A stretch of DNA of 64,000 nt from Methanolinea mesophila (lineage in GTDB: Archaea > Halobacteriota > Methanomicrobia > Methanomicrobiales > Methanospirillaceae): assembly GCF_017873855.1 (NCBI RefSeq), contig NZ_JAGGKR010000001.1, positions 248,001 to 312,000 of the forward strand. The letters are read 5' to 3'. Position 1 is the stretch's first letter, and the number at the start of each line of letters is the position of its first letter. A model generated the notes under the pieces. It was not told where the DNA came from. It made no database searches and saw only the letters and a program-made list of their open reading frames with translations. Below, piece after piece: positions 9,242 through 18,722 of the stretch. A program made the translations under genes and the position numbers.

Positions 9242-10093
9242 TTACGCCCCGCCGAGTTCCCTGATAATAATCAGCCGCCACTCGGTGCCGTACAACCCGA
9301 CCGTCGTCCAGTAGGCCTCCTTCTGCACCGTGCGGGAAAATCCGGTATCGTAGAAGGAGTAGGTCGCGTGCCCCGACCAGTTGCCTGCATACGTATGGGC
9401 GAACGCGAGGATCTCGGGGAAAGCCTCGTAGAGCGACTCGTTGAACGTCTCTTTCCCGACCTCTTCAGGGTCGGGGTCGTAGAGCACCCTACCGCCGGCC
9501 TCGGCAACCATCGCGGTGTAGGGCGTGCCGTTCAGCACCGGCTCGATCTTCTCTTTGCAGAGCAGGTAGGGATCGAATGTGATGCTCATCGCCCCGGCCA
9601 GGCACTCGTCTTCTCCGAAGACGGGATACTCGATGATCGCCGCCTGCCCGCCCTCGTGGAGCGGGATGACGTCGGTCATGATCGGCACTTTCTTCTCGAA
9701 CGTCTCCCTGACGACCTCCCGGCCACCGAGGTCCTCGCCGACGAGCGACGCGACGGACTCCGGAACGGCAGCGAGGCAGGTCCCGTTCCTCGCGATGGTG
9801 ATGGCGGTGGTGACGGACGGGTCCGCCGCGAGGGCATCGTTGAGCTCCGCATCTGCGTCGGCTCCGGCCAGACCGGTCGCGGTCAGGTTCCCTGCCGTCG
9901 CCTCCACCTGTCCGTCGAGCCCGGCAAGAGCGCCGTCGATCTCGCCCTGCAGGAGATTCAGGTAGACAAGCATCTCCTTCTGCCCGGTAACGTCGCTACA
10001 GGCATCCCCGGCATCCGGTGCGCCGATGCACCAGCACAAAGAGACGCCGAGCAGCAGGAGTGCGCAGACCAGAACAGACGTCTTCTCTTTCAC
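9242..10093 (-). CDS. Secreted Cache-like sensor domain protein
   Basis: A signal peptide (residues 1-24, ending C-W-C-I-G-A) is followed by an extracytoplasmic region with Cache-type features: an early long helix, T-T-A-I-T-I-A-R-N-G, then I-I-E-Y-P-V-F-G-E-D-E, and a distal half with V-L-Y-D-P-D-P-E-E-V-G-K. The end W-T-T-V-G-L-Y-G-T-E-W-R-L-I-I-I-R-E-L is the typical closing strand pair of a Cache domain. No kinase or methyl-accepting domain follows, so this is a stand-alone ligand-binding protein that would have to act through a partner. A related distal Cache half is fused to a solute-binding domain at 56610-57875. Confidence 0.7.
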   Translation of the reverse strand: MKEKTSVLVCALLLLGVSLCWCIGAPDAGDACSDVTGQKEMLVYLNLLQGEIDGALAGLDGQVEATAGNLTATGLAGADADAELNDALAADPSVTTAITIARNGTCLAAVPESVASLVGEDLGGREVVRETFEKKVPIMTDVIPLHEGGQAAIIEYPVFGEDECLAGAMSITFDPYLLCKEKIEPVLNGTPYTAMVAEAGGRVLYDPDPEEVGKETFNESLYEAFPEILAFAHTYAGNWSGHATYSFYDTGFSRTVQKEAYWTTVGLYGTEWRLIIIRELGGA

Positions 10094-10294
10094 GTCACAC
10101 AGCTTAACCGCAACTCTCTTTAGTCACTCGGATTGCCCGGGAGACGAAGCATGGAAAGTGATATGATAGTGGAAAGTTCGGATAATTCTAAAAAATTTAA
10201 GCGAAAAATTTTTGATTATCTTTATTTACTCTTTTTTTGAATCTCTACATACCAATTTTTCAGGGGAAATAGTGGCGGACCCCGGTGGCAGGAA

Positions 10295-12973
10295 ATGACA
10301 GCCGAAAGCGAGAGAAAAACTCGAAAGAAGAGAATCGATCCTAAATTGAAGGCTGCCGGTTGGATCATAGTGACATTCGATGAGTCGAAGCCCCTTTCAT
10401 CCTACCATGGATGTGCAATAGAAGAGTATCCCACGGAGAAAGGGCCGGCAGATTATGCCCTCTGCGTTGACGGCTTGATTCTCGGAGTCGTAGAAGCTAA
10501 GAAAGTCTCGCTTGGGCCCCAAAATGTGCTCACCCAGGCGGAACGCTATTCCCAGGGGGTACACCACAGTCCCTTCAACTACCGGGGATTTCGTGTCCCC
10601 TTTCTCTACTCCACCAATGGGGAAATTTTCTGGTTCCATGATATCAGAAATCCAAACAGCCGATCCCGTCAGATATCCGGGTTCCATACACCCGGCGCAT
10701 TGAGAGAGTTCCTGGCAACCGATACCGAATCAGCAATTCAGCGATTCTCAGATATCCCTGATAACTCGCGGATGCGCCCTTATCAGCGGGAAGCATGCGA
10801 TGCCGTCGGAAACGCAATGGTTGAGAGGAAACGCACCATGCTCCTCGCGATGGCAACGGGGACGGGAAAGACGGTCACGGTGGTAAATCTTATTTACCGG
10901 CTGATGAAATCCGGAGCGGCAAAACGAATCCTGTTTCTTGTGGACCGTCGGGCCCTGGCCGCCCAGGCGGTCCGGACCTTTGCCTCGTTTGATACCGAGC
11001 GGGGTTTGAAATTCAATAAGGAATATGAGGTGTACAGCCAGCGGTTTCAGCAGGGTGACCTTGAGGAAGGAGAATCGTTCGACGCCACAATCATGCCTGA
11101 GTCGTACCTTACGAACCCGCAGCCGGGAAATGCGTTCGTGTATGTCTCTACCATCCAGCGGATGACGATCAACCTTTTCGGGCACTCTTCGGTGTTCTCC
11201 TGTTGCGATGAATCGCCGGATGAAGAAGCCCGGAGACTGGATATCCCTATTCATGCGTTTGATATCATCATCGCCGATGAATGCCACCGGGGGTACACCA
11301 CCGCCGAACTCTCGGTATGGCGGAATACGCTGGATCATTTTGACGCCACAAAAATAGGACTCACCGCTACCCCCGCTGCGCACACAACTGCGTACTTCCG
11401 TGATATCATCTACCGTTACGAATACGAGAGGGCGGTCCGCGAAGGGTACCTGGTCGATTACGATGTGGTCGCGATAGAATCCGGCGTGAGAATGAACGGT
11501 ATATTCCTTCAGGAAGGGGAGATTGTCGATATCGTCGACCCGGAGACTGGAGTCCGTAACGTAGATGTCCTCGAGGATGAGCGTGAGTTCGGGGTGACCG
11601 AGATTGAAGCGACGATCACCTCACGGGATTCAAACCGGAAAATTCTCCAGGAGATCAGGAACTATGCCGATGAACATCAGGAACGATATGGACGTTTCCC
11701 GAAAACCCTGATTTTTGCAGAACAGGATGTCCCTCATATTTCCCATGCCGATCAACTGGTTGACCTCGCCCGTGATATTTTCGGCCAGGGGGATTCGTTC
11801 GTCCAAAAAATTACCGGCAAGGTGGACCGCCCTCTTCAGCACCTGCGAGAATTCCGGAACCGCCCGAGCCCCGGAATTGCGGTCACGGTGGACCTTCTTT
11901 CTACCGGGGTAGATATCCCGGACCTGGAATATATCGTGTTTCTCCGCACCGTCAAATCCCGTATTCTCTTCGAACAGATGATGGGACGCGGGACACGAAA
12001 AGGAGAGAATATCCCTGACAAGTCTCACTTCGTAGTCTTTGACTGTTTCGGCGGCTCTCTTCTGGAATATTTCAAGAAGGTCACAGGGGTAACTGCAGAA
12101 CCTCCGGTCCGTGAAACGAAACCTATTACCCAGTTAATTGAAGAGATCTGGAACGGCCAGGACAGGGAATACAATATCCGCGTTCTTGCAAAAAGGCTGA
12201 ACCGTATCGACAAGGAGATGTCGGGGGAGGCCCGGGACCTTTTCTCCGCATTCATCGAGAACGGGGACCTGAAACGATTCGCGGTCTCGCTGGAACGACG
12301 GCTCCATGAAGATTTCTCCGGGACAATGAAGCTCCTCCGCGATACGGATTTTCAGAACCTTCTGGTCAATTACCCGCGACCTCCCAGGACGTTCTATATT
12401 GATGATGTTACCCAGGATACGGTCACTTCTCGCTGGCTGGTCCGGGATGCTTCGGGGAACGAATACAAGCCCGAAGATTACCTCACGGCATTTTCCAGGT
12501 TCGTGAAGGAAAATCCCGAGCACATCCAGGCCATCGGGATCCTTCTTAACCGGCCGAGGGACTGGGGGACCGATGCGATCTCTGAACTGAAGTCCAAACT
12601 CGCCGCTACCCCGATGCGGTTTACGCTGGATAACCTCCAGAAGGCTCACCAGGTCCAGTACCACAAGGCCCTGGTCGATATCATCTCCATGGTGAAACAC
12701 GCCGCCCGGGAAGAAGAAGCCCTCTTCACCGCCGAGGAGCGGGTAGCCCGGGCGTTCGATAGAGTCACGTGGGGAAAGACGTTTACGCCCGAACAACAGG
12801 CCTGGCTCACGAGGATTCGGGAACATTTAATTGCGAATCTCTCCATCAATGAAGAAGACTTTGAGTACATTCCCATTTTTACGGACCATGGGGGATTACG
12901 AAGAGCGACCCAGTTATTCGGGCCGGACCTTCCCGGATTATTGCAGGAACTGAATGAGGCGGTTGCCACGTGA
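10295..12973 (+). CDS. hsdR: Type I restriction enzyme, R subunit
   Basis: This 892-residue subunit cuts and translocates unmodified DNA in the HsdR2M2S complex. The N-terminal nuclease has the PD-(D/E)xK pattern with Asp53 and E67-A-K69. The superfamily 2 motor has Walker A ATGTGKT at 187-193, D-E-C-H in motif II near residue 328, T-A-T-P in motif III and Q-M-M-G-R-G-T-R in motif VI. A C-terminal helical domain follows that should contact HsdM. The ATG at 10295 has the ribosome site GGCAGGAA. The stop overlaps the hsdM start (GTGA). All key motifs look intact, so the enzyme is probably active. Confidence 0.93.
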   Translation: MTAESERKTRKKRIDPKLKAAGWIIVTFDESKPLSSYHGCAIEEYPTEKGPADYALCVDGLILGVVEAKKVSLGPQNVLTQAERYSQGVHHSPFNYRGFRVPFLYSTNGEIFWFHDIRNPNSRSRQISGFHTPGALREFLATDTESAIQRFSDIPDNSRMRPYQREACDAVGNAMVERKRTMLLAMATGTGKTVTVVNLIYRLMKSGAAKRILFLVDRRALAAQAVRTFASFDTERGLKFNKEYEVYSQRFQQGDLEEGESFDATIMPESYLTNPQPGNAFVYVSTIQRMTINLFGHSSVFSCCDESPDEEARRLDIPIHAFDIIIADECHRGYTTAELSVWRNTLDHFDATKIGLTATPAAHTTAYFRDIIYRYEYERAVREGYLVDYDVVAIESGVRMNGIFLQEGEIVDIVDPETGVRNVDVLEDEREFGVTEIEATITSRDSNRKILQEIRNYADEHQERYGRFPKTLIFAEQDVPHISHADQLVDLARDIFGQGDSFVQKITGKVDRPLQHLREFRNRPSPGIAVTVDLLSTGVDIPDLEYIVFLRTVKSRILFEQMMGRGTRKGENIPDKSHFVVFDCFGGSLLEYFKKVTGVTAEPPVRETKPITQLIEEIWNGQDREYNIRVLAKRLNRIDKEMSGEARDLFSAFIENGDLKRFAVSLERRLHEDFSGTMKLLRDTDFQNLLVNYPRPPRTFYIDDVTQDTVTSRWLVRDASGNEYKPEDYLTAFSRFVKENPEHIQAIGILLNRPRDWGTDAISELKSKLAATPMRFTLDNLQKAHQVQYHKALVDIISMVKHAAREEEALFTAEERVARAFDRVTWGKTFTPEQQAWLTRIREHLIANLSINEEDFEYIPIFTDHGGLRRATQLFGPDLPGLLQELNEAVAT

Positions 12974-14394
12974 GTGATATTGTCCAGCGTTTATGGGGTT
13001 TTTGCCATACCCTCCGGCACGAAGGGATTGATTACGGGGATTACATCGAACAGATTACCTATATCCTCTTCCTCAAGATGGCACACGAGCAGAACCGGCA
13101 GCTCCCTGCAGGATGTTCATGGGATACCCTGAAGGAGAAGTCCGGGACGGAGCTCACGGATCACTATACCGATGTCCTCAGGACCCTTGGAAAGCAGGAG
13201 GGGCTGCTCGGGGATGTCTTTGCCGGAGCACTCTCGCGGTTTCATAACCCGGTTAGCCTGAAGAAAATTATCGGCCTGGTCGATGAAACCGAATGGACCG
13301 CTCTGGATATCGACGTAAAGGCGGCCGCGTTCGAGGGACTCCTTGAAAAGGCAGCAAGCGAGGGTAAGAAGGGTGCCGGGCAATATTTCACTCCGCGCCT
13401 CCTGATCAAAACCATCGTCCGCTGCATGAAACCGGACCCCCGGCCATACCGTGAGTTCACCATCATGGACCCGGCCTGCGGGACAGGCGGGTTCCTGGTC
13501 TGCTCTTACGAATGGTTGAAGGACCAGACCGGCGGCGGGGCGTTTGACCGCGACCTCGCCAAGCGGATCCGGCATGATACCTACTTTGGAAAGGACCTGG
13601 TGGAACGGCCCCGGCGGCTGGCCCTGATGAATCTCTTTCTCCACGGGTTGGACCCGGAGATCCAACTGGGGGACTCTATCTACGAGGTGCCGGATTCCCG
13701 GCGATATGACGTGGTGCTGACCAATCCGCCATTCGGGACGAGAGGAGCGAACCAGTCTCCGGGACGGGAAGACTTCCTCATCGAGACGAGCAACAAACAG
13801 CTCAATTTCATCCAGCACGTGATGACCATCCTGAAGCCCGGCGGCCGGGCCGCGATCGTGGTCCCGGACAACGTGCTCTTCGCGGACCAGGCCGGTGCGG
13901 TGTTCGAGGACCTGACGAAGCAGTGTGCCCTCCACACGGTCCTCCGTCTCCCGAACGGCACCTTCTCCCCCTACTCTCCCGGGACGAAGACGAACGTGAT
14001 CTTCTTCACCAAGGGGATGCCGACAGAGACGACCTGGGTCTACGACGGGAGGACGAACGTGCCCTCCATCACCAAGAAGGACCGCCCGCTCACCTCTGCA
14101 CACTTCGCAGAGTTCGAGGACTGTTATGGCCCGGACCCGAACGGGAGATCTCCCCGGAACCCGGGGCAGTCAAAGGAAGACCGGTGGCGGTCGTTCCACA
14201 TCACCGAACTGAAAGAGCGGGACTTCAAAGTTGATTCACTCAAGTGGCTCAGGGACGAGGGGCTCGGCGATGCGGATGAAATCGTATCTCCGGAGGACCT
14301 TGCGACCGAGGCAATCGAGGAACTGGAAGCAGCGGTCGAGGACCTGAACACCATTGTAGAGATGTTGGGGAACGGGTATGACTGGGGAGAATGA
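12970..14394 (+). CDS. hsdM: Type I DNA N6-adenine methyltransferase, M subunit
   Basis: The subunit has an N-terminal helical domain of about 130 residues, then the amino-methyltransferase fold. The SAM-binding motif is DPACGTGG (167-174) and the catalytic motif IV is NPPF (252-255). G-Q-Y-F-T-P-R, typical of HsdM, lies near residue 138. The start is a GTG that overlaps the hsdR stop, and its end overlaps hsdS by 17 bp, indicating coupled translation. It methylates the adenine in the bipartite target chosen by HsdS. At 474 residues it is of normal length for the short archaeal/bacterial subfamily. Confidence 0.93.
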   Translation: MSDIVQRLWGFCHTLRHEGIDYGDYIEQITYILFLKMAHEQNRQLPAGCSWDTLKEKSGTELTDHYTDVLRTLGKQEGLLGDVFAGALSRFHNPVSLKKIIGLVDETEWTALDIDVKAAAFEGLLEKAASEGKKGAGQYFTPRLLIKTIVRCMKPDPRPYREFTIMDPACGTGGFLVCSYEWLKDQTGGGAFDRDLAKRIRHDTYFGKDLVERPRRLALMNLFLHGLDPEIQLGDSIYEVPDSRRYDVVLTNPPFGTRGANQSPGREDFLIETSNKQLNFIQHVMTILKPGGRAAIVVPDNVLFADQAGAVFEDLTKQCALHTVLRLPNGTFSPYSPGTKTNVIFFTKGMPTETTWVYDGRTNVPSITKKDRPLTSAHFAEFEDCYGPDPNGRSPRNPGQSKEDRWRSFHITELKERDFKVDSLKWLRDEGLGDADEIVSPEDLATEAIEELEAAVEDLNTIVEMLGNGYDWGE

Positions 14395-15757
14395 GCTGCC
14401 GGAGGGGTGGGTTGCTTGCCAAATGGGAGATATTTCTGAGGTGATTGCGGGAGGGACTCCGAATACTAAAAATCTTGGGAATTTTATCGATGACGGGATA
14501 CCTTGGATTACACCTGCCGATTTAAGCGGTTTTAAAGAGATCTATATCTCAAGAGGTCAACGGTCACTATCAATAAAAGGGTTTGAGTCAAGTTCTGCAA
14601 GATTAATGCCAAAGGGAACTGTGCTTATGTCGAGCAGGGCACCCATTGGTTATATTGCGATTGCATTAAACCAGATAAGTACAAATCAGGGATTTAAAAA
14701 TTTTATCTGTTACGAAGGAATCCTTCCGGAATACGTCTATTTCTGGATAAAATTTCAAACGCCGCTAATTGAATCGATGGGAAGTGGTTCGACTTTTAAG
14801 GAAGTATCAGGGAGTCGAGCCAAAACCATCCCCATCATAATCCCTCCCCTCGCCGAACAGCGCCGCATTGTCGCTGCGATTGAGGCACTCCTCGTCAAGG
14901 TGAACGTCTCTCGGGAACGGCTCGACCGGGTGCCGGGGCTGCTGAATGCGTTCCGGCAGGCGGTCCTTGAAGCGGCGTGCAGCGGGAAGTTGACGGAGAC
15001 GTGGCGGGAGAATTCTTTTCTTGGAAATAATCACCATCAAGAAATCCCCTTCGGTTGGAAGTTGGTGAAAGTTGAAGAAGTATGTCATTCTCGACTTGGT
15101 AAGATGCTCGATAAATCTAAAAATAGAGGCGAATTCGTGCCATATCTCCGTAATATAAATGTTCGTTGGTTTGACTTCGATTTTTCTGATATAAAAACCA
15201 TTAGAGCAACCCAGAGTGAGATTGAGAACTTAACGCTTAGAAAGGGAGACCTATTAGTTTGTGAAGGTGGGGAACCAGGTAGATGTGCAATTTGGAGAGA
15301 TGACGATAAATCTTTTATATATCAAAAAGCACTCCATCGGCTCCGCGTCAAGGACGATGTTATCCCAGAGTGGATATGCTATTGTTTAAAAAACGCTGCT
15401 GATTCTGGTCGTTTATCAGATCTATTTACGGGAAGTACAATAAAACACCTTACTGGAGTATCTCTAAAAGAATTCTCCTTTCTATTACCACCCCTCCCCG
15501 AACAACACGAAATTGTCCACCGTGTGGAATCCCTCTTCGCTCTCGCCGACCACATTGAGCAGAGAGTGGCCACCGGGAAAGAACACGCGGACCGGCTGAC
15601 TCAGGCTATCCTTGCGAAGGCGTTCCGTGGAGAACTGGTGCCCACTGAAGCGGAACTTGCAAAAATTGAGGGGCGGAAGTACGAGCCGGGGAGTGCGTTG
15701 CTGGAGAAGATAAATGCTCAAAAGGGATTCAAATCGGGTAAAGGAAAAGAGAAATGA
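14378..15757 (+). CDS. hsdS: Type I restriction-modification specificity subunit
   Basis: Two target-recognition domains are visible. Each ends in the conserved P-P-L-[AP]-E-Q block (near residues 160 and 371) and is followed by a long helix that sets the spacer of the bipartite target. The first domain starts L-P-E-G-W-V and contains G-G-T-P-N-T-K. The second contains G-E-P-G-R-C-A-I-W. The recognition domains are AT-rich while the two helical conserved regions are GC-rich, a mosaic expected when domains are swapped by recombination. The stop overlaps the next gene by 4 bp (ATGA), so the membrane protein that follows is in the same operon. Confidence 0.92.
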   Translation: MTGENELPEGWVACQMGDISEVIAGGTPNTKNLGNFIDDGIPWITPADLSGFKEIYISRGQRSLSIKGFESSSARLMPKGTVLMSSRAPIGYIAIALNQISTNQGFKNFICYEGILPEYVYFWIKFQTPLIESMGSGSTFKEVSGSRAKTIPIIIPPLAEQRRIVAAIEALLVKVNVSRERLDRVPGLLNAFRQAVLEAACSGKLTETWRENSFLGNNHHQEIPFGWKLVKVEEVCHSRLGKMLDKSKNRGEFVPYLRNINVRWFDFDFSDIKTIRATQSEIENLTLRKGDLLVCEGGEPGRCAIWRDDDKSFIYQKALHRLRVKDDVIPEWICYCLKNAADSGRLSDLFTGSTIKHLTGVSLKEFSFLLPPLPEQHEIVHRVESLFALADHIEQRVATGKEHADRLTQAILAKAFRGELVPTEAELAKIEGRKYEPGSALLEKINAQKGFKSGKGKEK

Positions 15758-17505
15758 GATATATTAAAAATTTAGAGGTTGGCCTTAAACAACACGCAAC
15801 TTTTAAAAATATCCTATTATATTTTGGAATTTTCTTTTTAGTAATCCTACTCGGGAGTATATTCGTTTTCAATGTGAATATAAATCCTACCAACGTAACT
15901 GGGGCTAGATATTTTTTAAGTGCTCTAATTCAAAGCCAAGCTGCAATTATTGCGATAATAATAAGTTTGTCATTAATCGTGATTCAAATCAATTCATCAA
16001 ATTCCATCCGATTAATTTCTTCATTGAAAAAGAATTCTGACCTATGGATCCTTTTATTTCTCTATCTTTTCGCAATTTCGGTTGAATTATATGCGTTGAA
16101 AGAATTTTCAGGAGATACGGGTAATCTTTCTGAAACTGGTTCAAAAATAGCATCGATTTTGTATTTCGTTGCCCTATCGACATTCATCATCCTTTTTCCA
16201 TATGCATACCATATGTTGGACCTAATCTCGCCAAGGAAAATTGTTGAAAGACTGATCCAAGAAATTAAGATAGCAGATTTCATTTCCGAATCTGATAGAT
16301 TTTTATCCTTATTTGATCTTACTAATAAATCTATAAAAGAAAGTGACCATTCCACTTTGAATTATATGCTAAATTCCATAACCGCTCTTTTCGAAATAAC
16401 CTTTAAGGAAAATCTTCAAGAAAATGACAAAAATCAATTATGTCAGCATTTAACCCATCAATTAAAAAAACAAGGACGTTACTGTTTATTAGAGAAGAAT
16501 GAAGAATGCCTTGCTGAAATAATTGATTGTTTTGGTCGATGTGGAATCATATGTGTAAAAAAGCATTCAAATGAAAATGCTAAAATTTTTGTTGAAGATA
16601 TCTTATTCTTTATTCCTCCTTCGCTCGAAAACCACTCTGATTTAGTTTTAAGCCAAATTTGTGAATCATTAGGAGATACTTCAATCGCAGAAACCTCTAG
16701 GCGCTCCCATGTTGTTTTACCTAAAGAGGGGGAAGAAGGTTGGTCATCAACTGACGAATTGGGAGATATTTCGATTTCAACTCTTGGATGGTATGATGAA
16801 ATTATTATTAGAACACGTGAAAATCAAGAGGAATATTATCAGACAATATCTACAATCGCTTCATTGTTATCAAAAATATGCTCATGCAGTATTAATTCAG
16901 GTTTCCAAACTCAAAGTATATTGAATACTTTAGAGGGTTTAGTTAATAGTTCAATAGATTCATCAAATTCAAGTTCTTTCTTAAAATCCCTCACTTCAAT
17001 TAAAGAAATTCTCAATGCCTCCTATTTTGAGGGTGTCGAGACGGAGCATTGTGGGATTAAATTGGACACTTTTCATGCGATTTTTAAATTAATCGACTCA
17101 ATTACAATTAGAGTTTTCAACATCTTTGGGGAACTCGAAATTTTTCGTTTGTTCAGCATCATTGATAATATCGCAACAACTTCAAAAGACGATCCTTTGG
17201 GTCGGGATGCTACTCAAATGGGGGTTCAATATTTCTTGAAATATGGCGCTTACGCTTTGAAAAACAAGAGCGAAATCAGGCATGATATCGCCACATTATT
17301 GGGAGGGATATGTGCTTTTAATGAGGATTTAGTCAGATATACGATTAAACAAATATTAGAAGCAAATCCAGCATTCGCAGAGGAATCAGAGGATTTTATT
17401 AGATTTTCCTATAATGAGTGTGAAAGACTTAAAAGAGTTATAAAAATGAGAGAGCAAATGAAAACTCCAAATGTAAAGCCCAAACTTTACAACTTAAAAA
17501 CATAA
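15754..17505 (+). CDS. Four-helix membrane protein, fourth gene of the hsd operon
   Basis: The 583-residue protein has four hydrophobic helices at about 20-40, 52-76, 92-111 and 130-152. About 430 residues of mostly helical, charged, cytosolic sequence follow. The N-terminal part resembles DUF2254-like membrane proteins, but no family is certain and no catalytic motif was seen. Its ATG overlaps the hsdS stop (ATGA), so it is translated together with the restriction system. Its base composition is far more AT-rich than hsdR and hsdM. Known extra genes in hsd operons, such as prrC, encode back-up effectors that act when restriction fails. A membrane-acting effector is an inference from position only. 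Confidence 0.75.
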   Translation: MRYIKNLEVGLKQHATFKNILLYFGIFFLVILLGSIFVFNVNINPTNVTGARYFLSALIQSQAAIIAIIISLSLIVIQINSSNSIRLISSLKKNSDLWILLFLYLFAISVELYALKEFSGDTGNLSETGSKIASILYFVALSTFIILFPYAYHMLDLISPRKIVERLIQEIKIADFISESDRFLSLFDLTNKSIKESDHSTLNYMLNSITALFEITFKENLQENDKNQLCQHLTHQLKKQGRYCLLEKNEECLAEIIDCFGRCGIICVKKHSNENAKIFVEDILFFIPPSLENHSDLVLSQICESLGDTSIAETSRRSHVVLPKEGEEGWSSTDELGDISISTLGWYDEIIIRTRENQEEYYQTISTIASLLSKICSCSINSGFQTQSILNTLEGLVNSSIDSSNSSSFLKSLTSIKEILNASYFEGVETEHCGIKLDTFHAIFKLIDSITIRVFNIFGELEIFRLFSIIDNIATTSKDDPLGRDATQMGVQYFLKYGAYALKNKSEIRHDIATLLGGICAFNEDLVRYTIKQILEANPAFAEESEDFIRFSYNECERLKRVIKMREQMKTPNVKPKLYNLKT

Positions 17506-17700
17506 ATTCTCACGCTCCCAACACCCCTCACAAACCTTCACTCCACGCTCCCCGATAATACTTTCGCAATCCATTCCGCCTTTTGCAAGCCGCATATCGT
17601 GCATCCCCCCAAATCCACACCGATCCGCTCTAATCGTTCTACATCCATCACTCCGGTACCGGAGGTGCCGAGGCCCTATCCCTCTGGACAACCGCGTTCT
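17494..17700 (-). CDS. Possible small zinc-binding protein or remnant
   Basis: The minus strand between two larger genes reads openly with six cysteines, ending V-C-E-G-C-W-E-R, and with C-G-F-G-G-M-H-D-M-R. The Cys spacing suggests a small metal-binding module. No good start is visible, and a second frame (starting MDVERLERIG) is also open. The 3' end overlaps the end of the membrane protein gene by 12 bp. It may be a remnant. Confidence 0.25.
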   Translation of the reverse strand, partial: RTRLSRGIGPRHLRYRSDGCRTIRADRCGFGGMHDMRLAKGGMDCESIIGERGVKVCEGCWERENLCF

Positions 17701-17705
17701 CAGGA

Positions 17706-18467
17706 TTAATACCCTCTTGTAAAAGTTGAATGCTCTCCACGGAATGAAACTATTTCGAGAGTCTGACAATCGGGAGAAATCGTGATAGTATTCCCTGCGC
17801 CGGCATCGACGCCGCCAGTCCAGGTATGACGAATTTTATTAGGTGCGATTATCTCGTAAGGGCCCCATGATCTAAGCTGATTATTTTGATATATCTCGAT
17901 TCGATTATCGGGAAAAATCTGAATATACACTCCTGATACGGGCGTATTTTCATATTGGGTTTGCGTCCATTTTCCGATACTGTTACAGGACAAGTCTGAT
18001 AATTGGGATGATTGATAGGTACTGGTGATTGCCGTTGTTACAGGTATAGTTGTGGCAAACGTTGATATTGTTGGGCTTATTGCTTGTGATGGAATTTGAG
18101 CGGATAATGTACCGCCGACAAATAGCCCCACAGAATAAAGGAGGTAATAAACAGGAAGCGCTCCAATTAGAGCAACAATTAACACTGTTAGTATACATGA
18201 AAATAGGTGACATCTTTGATATTTATCAGATACCCGTTTTTCACATTTAAGATCTTGATGCCATATGTAGATCGCAATAACAACGCATCCAAGGCCTGCA
18301 ACTACAATGAGAATATCAGATTCAAAATAGCCCCCTAAACCGCCAAGAATTCCTAGGAAAAATGCCGCGATATATAATTGTTTGAAATCCAGAATCATAA
18401 ATTGGAATATATATTCACAGGCATTAATTCTCTGGCGAAGATTCAGATGGCTATAAGCAATATACAT
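17706..18467 (-). CDS. Hypothetical membrane protein with an extracytoplasmic domain
   Basis: The protein has hydrophobic segments at about 30-50, 52-68 and 90-120, then a Ser/Thr-rich linker. The C-terminal domain of about 100 residues begins G-K-W-T-Q-T-Q-Y and contains Y-I-Q-I-F-P-D-N-R-I-E-I-Y and W-G-P-Y-E-I. Such short strands with a W-G-P-Y core look like a small beta-barrel (lipocalin-like) domain often found in methanogen lipoproteins. The gene is AT-rich. It lies between the restriction operon and the TIR gene but in its own transcription unit. Function is unknown. Confidence 0.6.
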   Translation of the reverse strand: MYIAYSHLNLRQRINACEYIFQFMILDFKQLYIAAFFLGILGGLGGYFESDILIVVAGLGCVVIAIYIWHQDLKCEKRVSDKYQRCHLFSCILTVLIVALIGALPVYYLLYSVGLFVGGTLSAQIPSQAISPTISTFATTIPVTTAITSTYQSSQLSDLSCNSIGKWTQTQYENTPVSGVYIQIFPDNRIEIYQNNQLRSWGPYEIIAPNKIRHTWTGGVDAGAGNTITISPDCQTLEIVSFRGEHSTFTRGY

Positions 18468-18722
18468 AATAGGTACGACTCAAATTCGTCAACCGAATTC
18501 TAATTGATGGCATTTGTCGGGTTAATTTACATTAATCTGGGTAAAATACGAGCTTTTTTGGGAAGTCGGGTTTTTGAGGGTCGCTCGGGAGGGCCTGTGG
18601 ACCGGTAGAGGTGGTGGGTCTGGGTTTTACTGTTACAGAACGAATAAAAACGAGAGGACTCTTTCAACTGTTAGAGATAAATCAGGGGTTAACCTGGTAG
18701 TTTACCCAAAAATATCAAAGGT

